Below, piece by piece: positions 1 to 7,510 of a DNA stretch of 64,000 bases (its first letter is position 1; each line of letters opens with the position of its first letter). Below the pieces are notes generated by a model. The model was given only the letters and a program-made list of their open reading frames with translations, searched no databases and was not told the origin of the DNA. A program made the translations under genes and the position numbers. The DNA is from Pseudoxanthomonas sp. PXM03 (GTDB lineage: Bacteria; Pseudomonadota; Gammaproteobacteria; Xanthomonadales; Xanthomonadaceae): assembly GCF_014852005.1 (NCBI RefSeq), contig NZ_JACVAU010000004.1, forward strand, positions 1 to 64,000, read 5' to 3'.

Positions 1-105
1 ATACGAGTGCGGAATGAAGCCGAGCACGTCAGCCACGCCGGAGAACAGAGCAAAGGACCCGAGAAGGTAGCCGGTGAGCCTTATAAGGATGAAGACAACC
101 TTCAT
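1..105 (-). CDS. Small membrane protein, cassette copy 1 (cut by window edge)
   Basis: Only the first 35 codons are present, starting with ATG at 105; the rest lies left of the window. The visible residues, beginning MKVVFILIRLTGYLLGSFAL, match the starts of the full genes at 6122-6571 and 17216-17656, so this is a third copy of the same cassette. The segment is a hydrophobic first membrane helix. Function is unknown. Confidence 0.85.
   Translation of the reverse strand, partial: MKVVFILIRLTGYLLGSFALFSGVADVLGFIPHSY

Positions 106-117
106 GTTTGATGGGCC

Positions 118-177
118 ACCTAACACCAGAATTAAGCCGACCCGCGAAGCGGGTTCGGCTTGAATGAATTGTTAGGC
118..177 (-). other. attC1
   Basis: 60-bp cassette recombination site with outer boxes ACCTAAC and GTTAGGC and the standard stem. 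The ACCTAAC box belongs to the cassette on its left. Confidence 0.95.

Positions 178-426
178 GTCATGGCCGACCGGCCCCAACA
201 CCCGCTCTGCAACACTCAGGAAGTCCGAAAGTTGAGCTGGGTCCCCGCTACCGCCATCGCCCCAGACGGTCAAAGAAAGGTCTCCAAGCAAGTCCAGCGT
301 GCTGCTCTCGCCGCGAGCATTGTATTGCTCGACAAATTGAATAAGCAGCATGTAAGCCTGCTCTAGAGTGAGGGTACGCTGAAACTCCGGGTCGCTAAGC
401 TTACGCATGCGAGGCTGCTTCTCCAT
172..426 (-). CDS. Cassette protein of unknown function, 84 aa (copy 1 of 3)
   Basis: 84-residue soluble protein starting MEKQPRMRKLSDPEF. I prefer the ATG at 426 over a GTG at 438, because that GTG lies inside the neighbouring attC and is absent in the copy at 18955. The stop codon TAA is supplied by the attC box (GCC TAA). Proteins identical in sequence are encoded at 5389-5643 and 18955-19209. 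The helical, acidic middle part with DLLGDLSLTVWGDG followed by GDPAQLSDF loosely recalls small immunity-type proteins, but I cannot assign a family. Confidence 0.8.
   Translation of the reverse strand: MEKQPRMRKLSDPEFQRTLTLEQAYMLLIQFVEQYNARGESSTLDLLGDLSLTVWGDGGSGDPAQLSDFLSVAERVLGPVGHDA

Positions 427-429
427 GAC

Positions 430-489
430 GCCTAACACCAGAATTAAGCCGACCCGCGAAGCGGGTTCGGCTTGAATGAATTGTTAGGC
430..489 (-). other. attC2
   Basis: 60-bp site with boxes GCCTAAC and GTTAGGC. It has the less common CACCAGAATT spacer, also seen in attC1 and attC14. Confidence 0.95.

Positions 490-852
490 CCCAAGACGGA
501 TCGCTGAATCAGGATCGGGAATGCTCAAGACCTTGGCCAATGCTAACGCATTGGGACGAATCCAATCCGGAGAATCCTTGTCAAAGGGCGCGGGGAACCC
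601 GCTGAGGTTGTAGAGGGTCTTGGCACAAACCTCCTCAAAGCAGTACTGGGTATTGCTCAGGCGGTCACCGGCCCGCTCCGCGGCCAAAGTCTTGGAACGA
701 ATCCTTTGAAACAACTTGTGTCCCTCAGACCACTGACTTGGCTCGGCAGCCATCGTATCGAGAGCCAGTAAGGTCTCGCGGTCATTGCAACGAGGGAGGA
801 ACAGCCAAACGAGCCGTTGGATTTCTGCTGCAGCTTGCGTTGCTGTCGCCAT
484..852 (-). CDS. Cassette protein of unknown function, 122 aa (copy 1 of 2)
   Basis: 122-residue soluble, mostly helical protein starting MATATQAAAEIQRLVWLFLP. The ATG lies only four bases beyond the cassette core GTTAGGC, leaving no room for a normal ribosome binding site. The stop TAA is part of the attC box. A second copy at 11258-11626 differs by only a few residues. No family recognised. Confidence 0.8.
   Translation of the reverse strand: MATATQAAAEIQRLVWLFLPRCNDRETLLALDTMAAEPSQWSEGHKLFQRIRSKTLAAERAGDRLSNTQYCFEEVCAKTLYNLSGFPAPFDKDSPDWIRPNALALAKVLSIPDPDSAIRLGA

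Positions 853-856
853 TGGG

Positions 857-916
857 GCCTAACGCCAGAATTAAGCCGACCCGCGAAGCGGGTTCGGCTT
901 GAATGAATTGTTAGGC
857..916 (-). other. attC3
   Basis: 60-bp site, boxes GCCTAAC and GTTAGGC, standard hairpin. Confidence 0.95.

Positions 917-1287
917 CCATGAAGGCGAGGATTTCGCCACAAGCCAATGAACCAGAATATCAGACCGCCTGCAGCCGCTGTGGCCCATGCGTACAACGTC
1001 AGATTAAGCCCGTTGAGTAGGAAATGCTCCCACGATGAAGTGGCAAACCACAAAATGAGGAGCAAGCTGGCTGCGATTACACCACCAAGAACAGATTGCC
1101 ACCAAGCGACCCAACGCTTGCGCACGAACAGCCAGACCAAGGGCGCACCAAACAAGAACATTGCCGTGTAAGCGATGACCAACTCTAAGCGGAACCACCA
1201 ACCCGTGAATGTGCCGTATGGCGGCACGAGGTAGGGCAACTGGAGAATTAGCGGTGTCAGTAGTAATGCGAGCAGAAGTCTGGGCAT
871..1287 (-). CDS. Small membrane protein with attC-encoded tail, 138 aa
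   Basis: 138-residue protein with about four hydrophobic segments (roughly residues 3-20, 30-52, 60-82 and 93-115), so an inner-membrane protein. The ATG sits about three bases after the cassette core. The frame does not meet the TAA of the attC box and runs through the attC, ending in the tail PNNSFKPNPLRGSA, which is encoded by the recombination site. Function unknown. Confidence 0.75.
   Translation of the reverse strand: MPRLLLALLLTPLILQLPYLVPPYGTFTGWWFRLELVIAYTAMFLFGAPLVWLFVRKRWVAWWQSVLGGVIAASLLLILWFATSSWEHFLLNGLNLTLYAWATAAAGGLIFWFIGLWRNPRLHGPNNSFKPNPLRGSA

Positions 1288-1289
1288 GG

Positions 1290-1349
1290 GCCTAACACCG
1301 GAATTAAGCCGACCCGCGAAGCGGGTTCGGCTTGAATGAATTGTTATAC
1290..1349 (-). 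other. attC4
   Basis: 60-bp site with GCCTAAC on the left and the variant box GTTATAC on the right. The matching GTATAAC is at the far end of the same cassette (1694-1700). Confidence 0.93.

Positions 1350-1682
1350 CTCAAGCAATGATGCATCAAACCACACATCCTCGTAGTCAGCCCCGTCAAC
1401 CAGGAACCGATAGCCGGGTGGTAGAGCAAGGTACTCGATTGCCGCGGGAAGATACTCGGCGAGATGCTCAACATGCAGCGGAGAGAAGAAGTCATCCGCC
1501 TCGGATAGCTCTCCGCACCAGATATACCAGCCATTCGCTTCATCCGAGGTTGGATGGCGCAGCCCGTGGATGGGGCCCGTCGTCAGACTCCCGACGGCAA
1601 GGCCGAGTTTGGAGCCGAGAGTTGGAGGTGACGGCTCCGCTCCGATCCACTCACATACGGTTTGATGCTTGGCTATGCGCAT
1344..1682 (-). CDS. Imm33-like cassette protein, 112 aa
   Basis: 112-residue soluble protein starting MRIAKHQTVCEW. The region around residues 50-105 (GWYIWCGELSEADDFFSPLH, then the YLALPPGYRFLVDGADYEDV stretch) resembles small proteins annotated as Imm33/DUF2185-like immunity domains; this is recognition by eye only. 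The reading frame extends upstream into attC5, but ATG 1682 is the first start outside that site. The stop TAA lies in the GTTATAC box. If the likeness holds it may be an orphan immunity protein, since no toxin is adjacent. Confidence 0.65.
   Translation of the reverse strand: MRIAKHQTVCEWIGAEPSPPTLGSKLGLAVGSLTTGPIHGLRHPTSDEANGWYIWCGELSEADDFFSPLHVEHLAEYLPAAIEYLALPPGYRFLVDGADYEDVWFDASLLEV

Positions 1683-1693
1683 GCCGGGCTGAG

Positions 1694-1805
1694 GTATAAC
1701 GCCTGAGTTAAGCCTGCCCAAAGCGGGGCGGCGACTGCGTGCTAGCGTAGCGTAGGCGCGAAGGCGCTGCCACGATTTGGGCTCGGCTTGAACGAATTGT
1801 TAGCG
1694..1805 (-). other. attC5, long variant (112 bp)
   Basis: Boxes GTATAAC and GTTAGCG enclose an enlarged central region: the usual short hairpin is replaced by a longer imperfect palindrome between AAGCC and GGCTCGGCTT. 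The box GTTAGCG matches CGCTAAC at 2229-2235 across the cassette to the right. Confidence 0.85.

Positions 1806-2225
1806 GGCAAGAGTACGCCAGCGCAGGATGCTACGCCCTGATTTATGTAAGCCAACAAACTCTGCAGGACAGCTATAGAACTTGTAGTACTGCTCAAGAT
1901 CAGCGGCCTTTGGCCACCAATTACGATTGAGGCGAACAGGCAATGTGTCGCCGTATTGGACGGGCTGACAATTGCTGGGAAGCGCCAATTGAGTTTCCGC
2001 TGGGATGTCAAATGACAGCGCACTCTCGTTTGAATCGAGGTCATGAACCTCATGAAGGTTGGTGGCAGTGGTAGGTACCCATGCCGGGATCCAGCCGCGA
2101 GTCACCGCACCGTCTGAGACGGCGGCGGCCATTGTTGTATAGGAAGCGTCCAGCGTCGTGTCGAGACAGCCGGTTGTGGCGCAAGCGAGGAGAATTGGCA
2201 AGACGACTCGAGATGATCTGGACAT
1800..2225 (-). CDS. Predicted lipoprotein, 141 aa
   Basis: 141 residues with a signal peptide (MSRSSRVVLPILLACATTGC) ending in a lipobox Cys at position 20, so an outer- or inner-membrane-anchored lipoprotein. 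The mature part has GWIPAWVPTTATNLHEVHDL and a LDSNESALSFDIP stretch, a pattern I associate with small YbbD-head-type lipoproteins; that link is weak. ATG 2225 is about four bases beyond the cassette core, without a clear ribosome binding site. Confidence 0.75.
   Translation of the reverse strand: MSRSSRVVLPILLACATTGCLDTTLDASYTTMAAAVSDGAVTRGWIPAWVPTTATNLHEVHDLDSNESALSFDIPAETQLALPSNCQPVQYGDTLPVRLNRNWWPKAADLEQYYKFYSCPAEFVGLHKSGRSILRWRTLAR

Positions 2226-2228
2226 GCC

Positions 2229-2288
2229 CGCTAACGCCTGAATTAAGCCGACCCGCGAAGCGGGTTCGGCTTGAATGAATTGTTAGGC
2229..2288 (-). other. attC6
   Basis: 60-bp site with boxes CGCTAAC and GTTAGGC; the left box pairs with GTTAGCG of attC5 across the cassette. 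Confidence 0.94.

Positions 2289-2606
2289 GGCATACCAGTC
2301 GCGAGTTGACCAGAGTGAGTATGCCGCGAGCAGAACAAGACAGCTTGGGATAGTAATCCACCGCATGGAATTTCGCTGCCTCGTGACCAGTGCCAAGCCG
2401 CAGATCAAGAATGGAATCGCCAGCATGGTGTTAAAGATGCTGGCAAAGAACTCCAAGTTTCCCGGGTCTGGGTCTGAACGTTTGGCCAAATCAGTCTGGT
2501 AAAGTGCAATAGAACTTGCAAGCAAGATGCCGCCGACAAGCAGCCAAAATGCACCAATTGCCTTGGTTCGAGCTTTTGGTTTCTTGTAAGCACTACTGAC
2601 AGTCAT
2283..2606 (-). CDS. Small membrane protein, 107 aa
   Basis: 107 residues with a basic N-terminus (KKPKARTK) and three hydrophobic segments at about 17-36, 50-72 and 83-98, so an inner-membrane protein. The stop TAA comes from the attC box. No family recognised. Confidence 0.75.
   Translation of the reverse strand: MTVSSAYKKPKARTKAIGAFWLLVGGILLASSIALYQTDLAKRSDPDPGNLEFFASIFNTMLAIPFLICGLALVTRQRNSMRWITIPSCLVLLAAYSLWSTRDWYAA

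Positions 2607-2613
2607 GTCTGCC

Positions 2614-2673
2614 GCCTAACACCGGAATTAAGCCGACCCGCGAAGCGGGTTCGGCTTGAATGAATTGTTAGGC
2614..2673 (-). other. attC7
   Basis: 60-bp consensus site, boxes GCCTAAC and GTTAGGC. Confidence 0.95.

Positions 2674-2686
2674 GGCAACCGAGTTT

Positions 2687-3151
2687 TCATGCCAATGATC
2701 CTGCCGCAACCCAAGGAACAACCGACTCGAACTCTAACTGAACCAGTGGTTGCCCCTCAAATGGATCCGGTACCTGCGACAGACGCACTGTGAAACCAAC
2801 GCTCTTCATGCCTGGAAATGGCTCTGCATCAAGGACATGGGTCGTCTCGCTGGTCTGCCGCCAAGCGTCTGCGCCACCATCAAGATGGCCTACAAAATGG
2901 AACCAGCCCTGCGTTGGCATAGGCTCTCCGCTAGTGCCGTAATGGCAAAGCTCTGCTGGCTTGCCAGGATCAATCCCAAACTGTTGAAGCAGGCGCAAAA
3001 ACGCTGGAGGGAATGCTCTTTCTCCGGAGGCGCGAAAGTTGACACAGTCCATGCAGTCGCAAGCGATAGATGAAGTGCGTGCATAGAGTTGTCTTGTCAG
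3101 CTCCGGGTCGAAGCGGATGCTCCATCTGCCGATCTGCAAAGAACTTTCCAT
2687..3151 (-). CDS. Cysteine-containing cassette protein, 154 aa
   Basis: 154-residue soluble protein. A CDCMDCVNF motif near residue 32, then QFGIDPGKPAELCHYG and QGWFHFVGHL, suggests a family in which the clustered cysteines may bind metal. I have seen this arrangement in hypothetical proteins but know no function. The stop lies 14 bases before the attC box, so this gene brings its own terminator codon, unlike most neighbours. Confidence 0.75.
   Translation of the reverse strand: MESSLQIGRWSIRFDPELTRQLYARTSSIACDCMDCVNFRASGERAFPPAFLRLLQQFGIDPGKPAELCHYGTSGEPMPTQGWFHFVGHLDGGADAWRQTSETTHVLDAEPFPGMKSVGFTVRLSQVPDPFEGQPLVQLEFESVVPWVAAGSLA

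Positions 3152-3155
3152 TGCC

Positions 3156-3215
3156 GCCTAACACCTGAATTAAGCCGACCCGCGAAGCGGGTTCGGCTTG
3201 AATGAATTGTTAGGC
3156..3215 (-). other. attC8
   Basis: 60-bp consensus site, boxes GCCTAAC and GTTAGGC. Confidence 0.95.

Positions 3216-3683
3216 ACCACGGCCGAGATAGCGACTGAAATCATCTTGACCGTCGGAACCCCACCACCTCGCGACACTAACAGTACCACCGAGAGCGATC
3301 AGAGACTTGAGTAGAACTATCAGCGCTCCGATTTCGCTGCGGCTCCAGTCCGGCCCCATGCGGTAGTCAATGACAAGCGAGGTTGGGTCGACAAGAACCC
3401 CGAGAGCCGGGAGTTGATGGTTGCCGATCCTGATTGAGGCTAGAACCACATGAAAAGAGTCGGCTCGCCCATCAGAGACCAATGCCGCATCCTTTGGCCC
3501 AGAGAAAGGCAATTCGCTTAGCTCTTTCCGCAGCCACAAATACGATCCATTTGCTGCGATGTTCTCGGCGCCCAAGTCGAAGAGGTAGGTAAAAGCTCGC
3601 TGTAAAGACTCAGCGCTACTGAACTCAATCTCGATCTCAGGCAACGATCCGTCGTCATTCTCGAAGTAGCGCGATAGATCCAT
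3210..3683 (-). CDS. Cassette protein of unknown function, 157 aa
   Basis: 157-residue soluble acidic protein starting MDLSRYFENDDGSLPEIEIE. It looks mixed alpha/beta, with a hydrophobic helix near residues 117-131. The end of the gene (GRGA then TAA) falls on the attC box. No recognised family. Confidence 0.75.
   Translation of the reverse strand: MDLSRYFENDDGSLPEIEIEFSSAESLQRAFTYLFDLGAENIAANGSYLWLRKELSELPFSGPKDAALVSDGRADSFHVVLASIRIGNHQLPALGVLVDPTSLVIDYRMGPDWSRSEIGALIVLLKSLIALGGTVSVARWWGSDGQDDFSRYLGRGA

Positions 3684-3688
3684 GTGGT

Positions 3689-3748
3689 GCCTAACGCCTG
3701 AATTAAGCCGCGCCGCGAAGCGGCGTCGGCTTGAATGAATTGTTAGGC
3689..3748 (-). other. attC9
   Basis: 60-bp site. The inner stem is changed in a compensated way (GCGCCGCGAAGCGGCGTC), keeping the hairpin. 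Confidence 0.95.

Positions 3749-3752
3749 CCCG

Positions 3753-4211
3753 TCACGGTGAGCATGTGGTCTCTACAGTGGTTGCCACGTTGGCTTGAAA
3801 ACTGATCCGAAGCCAGCAACCATCGTCCCATAGATAGTCCCTGAATACGCGCCCGTCGCGATCATAGGGATCTGCCTGGCCGTACGCCTCCGTAACCTGT
3901 GCATATGTCATGCCAGGACAAACATTTGCAAGAGTGCAGAATTTTTCACTGGAGCTGTGAACGCCGCCGACACCTTGCTCATCAAGAGAAACGACCAAGC
4001 CCGGATAGGACAAAGTTATGGGCAGAAAGAACTCCGACTCTTCAGTGCGTTTCTTGGGATTACCCAGCAACGCAATAACAGAGGCCTCGCTTTGCCCAAT
4101 CGCAATCCCACCCAATGTCAGGCGCTCTTCGGGGGAAGCAACGGAACTGACGCCGGCATGCGCTGGCGTCAGTTGAGAAAAGATCATCATCAGTGCCGCG
4201 AGTGCCTTCAT
3753..4211 (-). CDS. Exported protein, 152 aa
   Basis: 152 residues with a cleavable signal peptide (MKALAALMMIFSQLTPAHA, likely cut after AHA). 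The mature part contains two similar segments (GGIAIGQSEASVIALLGNP and VCPGMTYAQVTEAYGQADP), reminiscent of the repeated G-x-S-x-x-x-V-x-x-x-x-G-x-P units of BamE/SmpA-like folds; that comparison is structural inference. Three cysteines could form disulfides in the periplasm. ATG lies four bases after the cassette core. Confidence 0.75.
   Translation of the reverse strand: MKALAALMMIFSQLTPAHAGVSSVASPEERLTLGGIAIGQSEASVIALLGNPKKRTEESEFFLPITLSYPGLVVSLDEQGVGGVHSSSEKFCTLANVCPGMTYAQVTEAYGQADPYDRDGRVFRDYLWDDGCWLRISFQANVATTVETTCSP

Positions 4212-4215
4212 AGGG

Positions 4216-4275
4216 GCCTAACGCCTGAATTAAGCCGACCCGCGAAGCGGATTCGGCTTGAATGAATTGTTAGGC
4216..4275 (-). other. attC10
   Basis: 60-bp site; one stem base differs from consensus (GCGGATTCGGC). 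Confidence 0.95.

Positions 4276-4550
4276 CTCAGCCGGGAGTAGCCCCACGCGA
4301 ACAGCTGGCCAACAAGAATCCACTGCACAGCCATTGCGCCATTGATCAGCGCGTTGTCAGGCGCATGGGCGTTACCTGAGACAAGAACCGCTGCAAAGTA
4401 GGCGGGTAAGTTGGCCGCCATGGCGAGGTTGGAGGCAAGCGGATGCACTAGGAGCCAATCATGAGCAGGAGAACTCTCAGCGAGCAAGAGCCAGCTCAGG
4501 GCCAACGCCAAGGCCGCAAAGTACAATCCGATGCGGAAGATCTTTGGCAT
4230..4550 (-). CDS. Small membrane protein with attC-encoded tail, 106 aa
   Basis: 106 residues with about three hydrophobic segments (8-24, 40-58, 70-86). It has a strong Shine-Dalgarno (AGGAGGAGGT) directly after the cassette core, unusual in this array. The C-terminal PNNSFKPNPLRGSA is encoded by attC10. Function unknown. Confidence 0.72.
   Translation of the reverse strand: MPKIFRIGLYFAALALALSWLLLAESSPAHDWLLVHPLASNLAMAANLPAYFAAVLVSGNAHAPDNALINGAMAVQWILVGQLFAWGYSRLRPNNSFKPNPLRGSA

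Positions 4551-4563
4551 ACCTCCTCCTGAG

Positions 4564-4623
4564 GCCTAACGCCTGAATTAAGCCGACCCGCGAAGCGGGT
4601 TCGGCTTGAATGAATTGTTAGGC
4564..4623 (-). other. attC11
   Basis: 60-bp consensus site, boxes GCCTAAC and GTTAGGC. Confidence 0.95.

Positions 4624-4926
4624 ATCATGCTCCTCAACCAGTTTGGTGTAACGGTTGTAGCGACGAGCCTTCTTTTTGTGCGCCAAGATCAAATCTACGT
4701 CGCTCTCAGAGAGGTCATAAATATGGTGCAGATAGTCGCGCGTTGGCAAAGCGTCAATATGCAGGTCCCCGCCATGCATCTGCTCTTCTGAGTGATGCTG
4801 CCACTCTTTCAATGCCCGGCATTTAGGGCAAACAATGAGAGTCCACTCGCTCCATGACGGGTCAAGCGGATTGACCCGCTGAGCGATGATCTTGAGATCT
4901 TCAAATTGGCATTGGTGCTTGAACAT
4618..4926 (-). CDS. Cassette protein with a CxxC pair, 102 aa
   Basis: 102-residue soluble protein starting MFKHQCQFEDLKIIAQRVNP. 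ATG 4926 is chosen over a GTG located in attC12. A CPKC motif and several histidines suggest metal binding. The C-terminal half is charged and helical. Stop TAA from the attC box. Family unknown. Confidence 0.72.
   Translation of the reverse strand: MFKHQCQFEDLKIIAQRVNPLDPSWSEWTLIVCPKCRALKEWQHHSEEQMHGGDLHIDALPTRDYLHHIYDLSESDVDLILAHKKKARRYNRYTKLVEEHDA

Positions 4927-4929
4927 GAT

Positions 4930-4989
4930 GCCTAACACCGGAATTAAGCCGACCCGCGAAGCGGGTTCGGCTTGAATGAATTGTTAGGC
4930..4989 (-). other. attC12
   Basis: 60-bp consensus site, boxes GCCTAAC and GTTAGGC. Confidence 0.95.

Positions 4990-5330
4990 GGCAAGCCGCG
5001 GCCAATCAACTCTCGCAACTGATCTGGAGGACATGGCCAAGTAACCGTGCCCAGTGCCTCGCGCTGCGTGTGCCCTAGCGTCGGAAACATTGGGATCGAC
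5101 TGCCAAGCCCATGCAAGAAGTCGGGGAAATAGCGGGTAGATTGTTTGAAGTGCCGAGATGTCAATACGACCATCCGGATAAGGCTGCACATCAACGGAGC
5201 AAAAGGTGTTTCCTTGCCACCAGCACAGCTCCCAATTGTTTGCGTCGTAGTGCGTGTCATAGGCAAGTGAAAGTCCGCGCTCTCTGGCGATTGAAGTGAT
5301 CAGGTCTCTCAAGGATGTGGTTCCTTCCAT
4944..5330 (-). CDS. Cassette protein with attC-encoded tail, 128 aa
   Basis: 128-residue soluble protein starting MEGTTSLRDLITSIARERGL, rich in Trp and Tyr in the middle (NNWELCWWQGN). The last residues PPNNSFKPNPLRGSA come from reading through attC12. No recognised family. Confidence 0.7.
   Translation of the reverse strand: MEGTTSLRDLITSIARERGLSLAYDTHYDANNWELCWWQGNTFCSVDVQPYPDGRIDISALQTIYPLFPRLLAWAWQSIPMFPTLGHTQREALGTVTWPCPPDQLRELIGRGLPPNNSFKPNPLRGSA

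Positions 5331-5334
5331 TGCC

Positions 5335-5394
5335 GCCTAACGCCTGAATTAAGCCGACCCGCGAAGCGGGTTCGGCTTGAATGAATTGTTAGGC
5335..5394 (-). other. attC13
   Basis: 60-bp consensus site, boxes GCCTAAC and GTTAGGC. Confidence 0.95.

Positions 5395-5643
5395 GTCATG
5401 GCCGACCGGCCCCAACACCCGCTCTGCAACACTCAGGAAGTCCGAAAGTTGAGCTGGATCCCCGCTACCGCCATCGCCCCAGACAGTCAAAGAAAGGTCT
5501 CCGAGCAAGTCCAGCGTGCTGCTCTCGCCGCGAGCATTGTATTGCTCGACAAATTGAATAAGCAGCATGTACGCCTGCTCTAGAGTGAGGGTACGCTGAA
5601 ACTCCGGGTCGCTAAGCTTACGCATGCGAGGCTGCTTCTCCAT
5389..5643 (-). CDS. Cassette protein of unknown function, 84 aa (copy 2 of 3)
   Basis: Encodes the same 84 residues as 172-426 and 18955-19209, with only a few silent base changes between copies. 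The start is ATG 5643; a GTG at 5655 inside attC14 is rejected. Stop TAA from the attC box. Confidence 0.8.
   Translation of the reverse strand: MEKQPRMRKLSDPEFQRTLTLEQAYMLLIQFVEQYNARGESSTLDLLGDLSLTVWGDGGSGDPAQLSDFLSVAERVLGPVGHDA

Positions 5644-5646
5644 GAC

Positions 5647-5706
5647 GCCTAACACCAGAATTAAGCCGACCCGCGAAGCGGGTTCGGCTTGAATGAATTG
5701 TTAGGT
5647..5706 (-). other. attC14
   Basis: 60-bp site with GCCTAAC and GTTAGGT; the latter pairs with ACCTAAC at 6108-6114. Confidence 0.95.

Positions 5707-6104
5707 GCCATGGCCGAGATCACTGAGCGGAGATCCTCCACAGCACGTTGTCGAATCTTGGGAGACTTTATGTGGCCAGGCAAGCGGCTAAGCCAATGAC
5801 TGTTGGGACCATGCCCGCCACCACGAACAGCGGATAGGCGGCGCGACGTAGGAAGGGGCTTGCGCCCGAGGACATCGACACACTCGGCAAGCTGTGCGGC
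5901 GGAGGAGAAGCGGAAAGTAAAACCCTGTGACTCGATGCAAAGCACGGGATAGCCGCTGCGGCCCTCGGCTCTAGGGGCCGGCGGGCTGTATGACTCGGAC
6001 GCGCGCCATGCGGAACCGTCTAGCTCTAGGTGAACCCAGTAGGCCATCGGCTCGTCGCGCCAGTCCTGGGTGTGCTCAATCCAGTTGCGGGCAACCTTTC
6101 CCAT
5661..6104 (-). CDS. Cassette protein with attC-encoded tail, 147 aa
   Basis: 147-residue soluble protein starting MGKVARNWIEHTQDWRDEPM. The central part (YWVHLELDGSAW, LCIESQGFTFRFSS, then AQLAECVDVL) looks like a beta-rich domain, followed by a basic helical segment. The terminal PNNSFKPNPLRGSA is read from attC14. The upstream GTG (6116) lies in attC15 and is not favoured. Function unknown. Confidence 0.72.
   Translation of the reverse strand: MGKVARNWIEHTQDWRDEPMAYWVHLELDGSAWRASESYSPPAPRAEGRSGYPVLCIESQGFTFRFSSAAQLAECVDVLGRKPLPTSRRLSAVRGGGHGPNSHWLSRLPGHIKSPKIRQRAVEDLRSVISAMAPNNSFKPNPLRGSA

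Positions 6105-6107
6105 GGC

Positions 6108-6176
6108 ACCTAACACCGGAATTAAGCCGACTTGGCCGCGTCAGCGGACAAGTTCGGCTTGAATGAATTGTTAGGT
6108..6176 (-). other. attC15, variant hairpin (69 bp)
   Basis: Boxes ACCTAAC and GTTAGGT. The usual inner hairpin is replaced by a longer one (ACTTGGCCGCGTCAGCGGACAAG), so the gene reading through it ends in a different tail. Confidence 0.92.

Positions 6177-6571
6177 GGCCCCTTGTAATCTCGACGCATG
6201 CGCCAGAGGACGAATGCATTGGCCACGGGAATGTATAAGAAAATCATCGCGGCGGGGACAATTGCTGGGCCCTTGGTGCCGGAGGAATAGCCGATGAGTG
6301 CTTGAACGCTAAGGACTACCGCAGCTAAGACAACAAGCGCATAGCCTGCGGCGAGAACGTAGAGCATGGCGCCACGCAGGCAATACTTGATTGGCACAAG
6401 AAGAACAGCCCCGGCCAGCATTGATGGAAGAGAGGCCATAAGGCGAGCCGGCCAAGGCGGGGTCTCATACGAGTGCGGAATGAAGCCGAGCACGTCAGCC
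6501 ACGCCGGAGAACAGAGCAAAGGACCCGAGAAGGTAGCCGGTGAGCCTTATAAGGATGAAGACAACCTTCAT
6122..6571 (-). CDS. Small membrane protein, cassette copy 2 of 3, 149 aa
   Basis: 149 residues with about four membrane helices (roughly 4-30, 47-64, 69-92, 107-126). The body matches the copy at 17216-17656 except for one Gly/Asp difference. The tail differs (NNSFKPNLSADAAKSA here against NNSFKPNPLRGSA there) only because the downstream attC differs. Start ATG 6571; a longer start would lie in attC16. Function unknown. Confidence 0.78.
   Translation of the reverse strand: MKVVFILIRLTGYLLGSFALFSGVADVLGFIPHSYETPPWPARLMASLPSMLAGAVLLVPIKYCLRGAMLYVLAAGYALVVLAAVVLSVQALIGYSSGTKGPAIVPAAMIFLYIPVANAFVLWRMRRDYKGPPNNSFKPNLSADAAKSA

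Positions 6572-6583
6572 GTTTGATGGGCC

Positions 6584-6643
6584 ACCTAACACCTGAATTA
6601 AGCCGACCCGCGAAGCGGGTTCGGCTTGAATGAACTGTTAGGC
6584..6643 (-). other. attC16
   Basis: 60-bp site with boxes ACCTAAC and GTTAGGC; carries GAATGAACT instead of GAATGAATT before the right box. Confidence 0.95.

Positions 6644-6660
6644 GCGTCAGCCAAGTGCGC

Positions 6661-6870
6661 CTACTCACGAGTGTTGTAGTAGTAGACGCCAGCAAGAGCA
6701 AGCCCGATAGCGCCACCCACCCAGCAAGGCCAACCCGCCGTCAGTGCCTCCATGGAGAACATGGAGATACCCTCCCGGCTCGAGACGCGGTAAAGCCGAT
6801 TGAGTATGCCGATGCTCATGAGTCCGATGAAAGCGATGATGCAGAGCCAGATTTCGGTCCTGTCTTTCAT
6661..6870 (-). CDS. Very small membrane protein, 69 aa
   Basis: 69 residues from ATG 6870 (MKDRTEIWLCIIAFIGLMSI), with two hydrophobic segments (about 8-24 and 44-64). 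A plausible ribosome binding site (GGAAG) precedes the ATG, and an AGGGGAG lies further upstream. The frame is open into attC17, but that stretch is recombination-site sequence. Function unknown. Confidence 0.68.
   Translation of the reverse strand: MKDRTEIWLCIIAFIGLMSIGILNRLYRVSSREGISMFSMEALTAGWPCWVGGAIGLALAGVYYYNTRE

Positions 6871-6893
6871 GGCTTCCAGATGCTCCCCTGCGC

Positions 6894-7010
6894 GCCTAAC
6901 ACCTGAATTAAGCCGACCCGCAGCAGGGCGGCGACTGAGTGCGAATATAGCCGAAGGCATGCACTTAGGCGCCGCCCTGATGCGGGTTCGGCTTGAATGA
7001 ATTGTTAGGC
6894..7010 (-). other. attC17, long variant (117 bp)
   Basis: Boxes GCCTAAC and GTTAGGC. The inner region is enlarged, with the self-complementary pair CAGGGCGGCG (6934 region) and CGCCGCCCTG (6971 region) forming a long central arm. 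The arm sequences resemble the corresponding part of attC5. Confidence 0.9.

Positions 7011-7016
7011 GCGCTC

Positions 7017-7433
7017 TCAACGCTCATAGCAGAATGCTCGAACAACCTTATGGTTTGCTCCATAGTGGAACTGCACCACAGTGAACACGTCGCCTAATGG
7101 AGTGATTGCAGAATAGCCTCCTACCGAAACGCCAGTGCCTAACCAGGTCGCCTTGGAATTGGCAAAAATATACTGGTCAACAATAAACTCTCCGTCGGAA
7201 TGTCGGCCGACCTCGGACAGGTCTGGCTTACCAAGCTTTGATACCACCACACCACCTGGAGCCCCGACCAGAACGTCCATGCGTGCTGGACATTTGATGG
7301 GCTCGACCCGCAGATTTGATCTTGCCGCCTTAAGTTGGTCGGATAACTGATCAAGCAACTCTTGTCCGAAGACTTCACCGCAACAGCTACTAAACAGCAG
7401 AGCAACCAACGCTTTTATGAAGATGGGATGCAT
7017..7433 (-). CDS. Exported protein, 138 aa
   Basis: 138 residues with an N-terminal signal sequence (MHPIFIKALVALLFSSCCGE, probable cleavage near residue 23 before QELL). 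The mature protein contains a VVVSKLGKPDLSEVG segment like small periplasmic fold units and ends in FCYER. The gene brings its own stop about 7 bases before the attC. Function unknown. Confidence 0.7.
   Translation of the reverse strand: MHPIFIKALVALLFSSCCGEVFGQELLDQLSDQLKAARSNLRVEPIKCPARMDVLVGAPGGVVVSKLGKPDLSEVGRHSDGEFIVDQYIFANSKATWLGTGVSVGGYSAITPLGDVFTVVQFHYGANHKVVRAFCYER

Positions 7434-7440
7434 AGAAAGC

Positions 7441-7500
7441 GCCTAACACCGGAATTAAGCCGACCCGCGAAGCGGGTTCGGCTTGAATGAATTGTTAGGT
7441..7500 (-). other. attC18
   Basis: 60-bp site with boxes GCCTAAC and GTTAGGT; the latter pairs with ACCTAAC at 7967. Confidence 0.95.

Positions 7501-7510
7501 GCCAGCCAGC

Noticed and set aside
426..438. 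GTG start codons inside attC boxes (GTGTTAGGC)
   Set aside because: These exist only when the attC spacer is CACC and disappear in otherwise identical cassettes behind CGCC spacers, so the following ATG is the true start.
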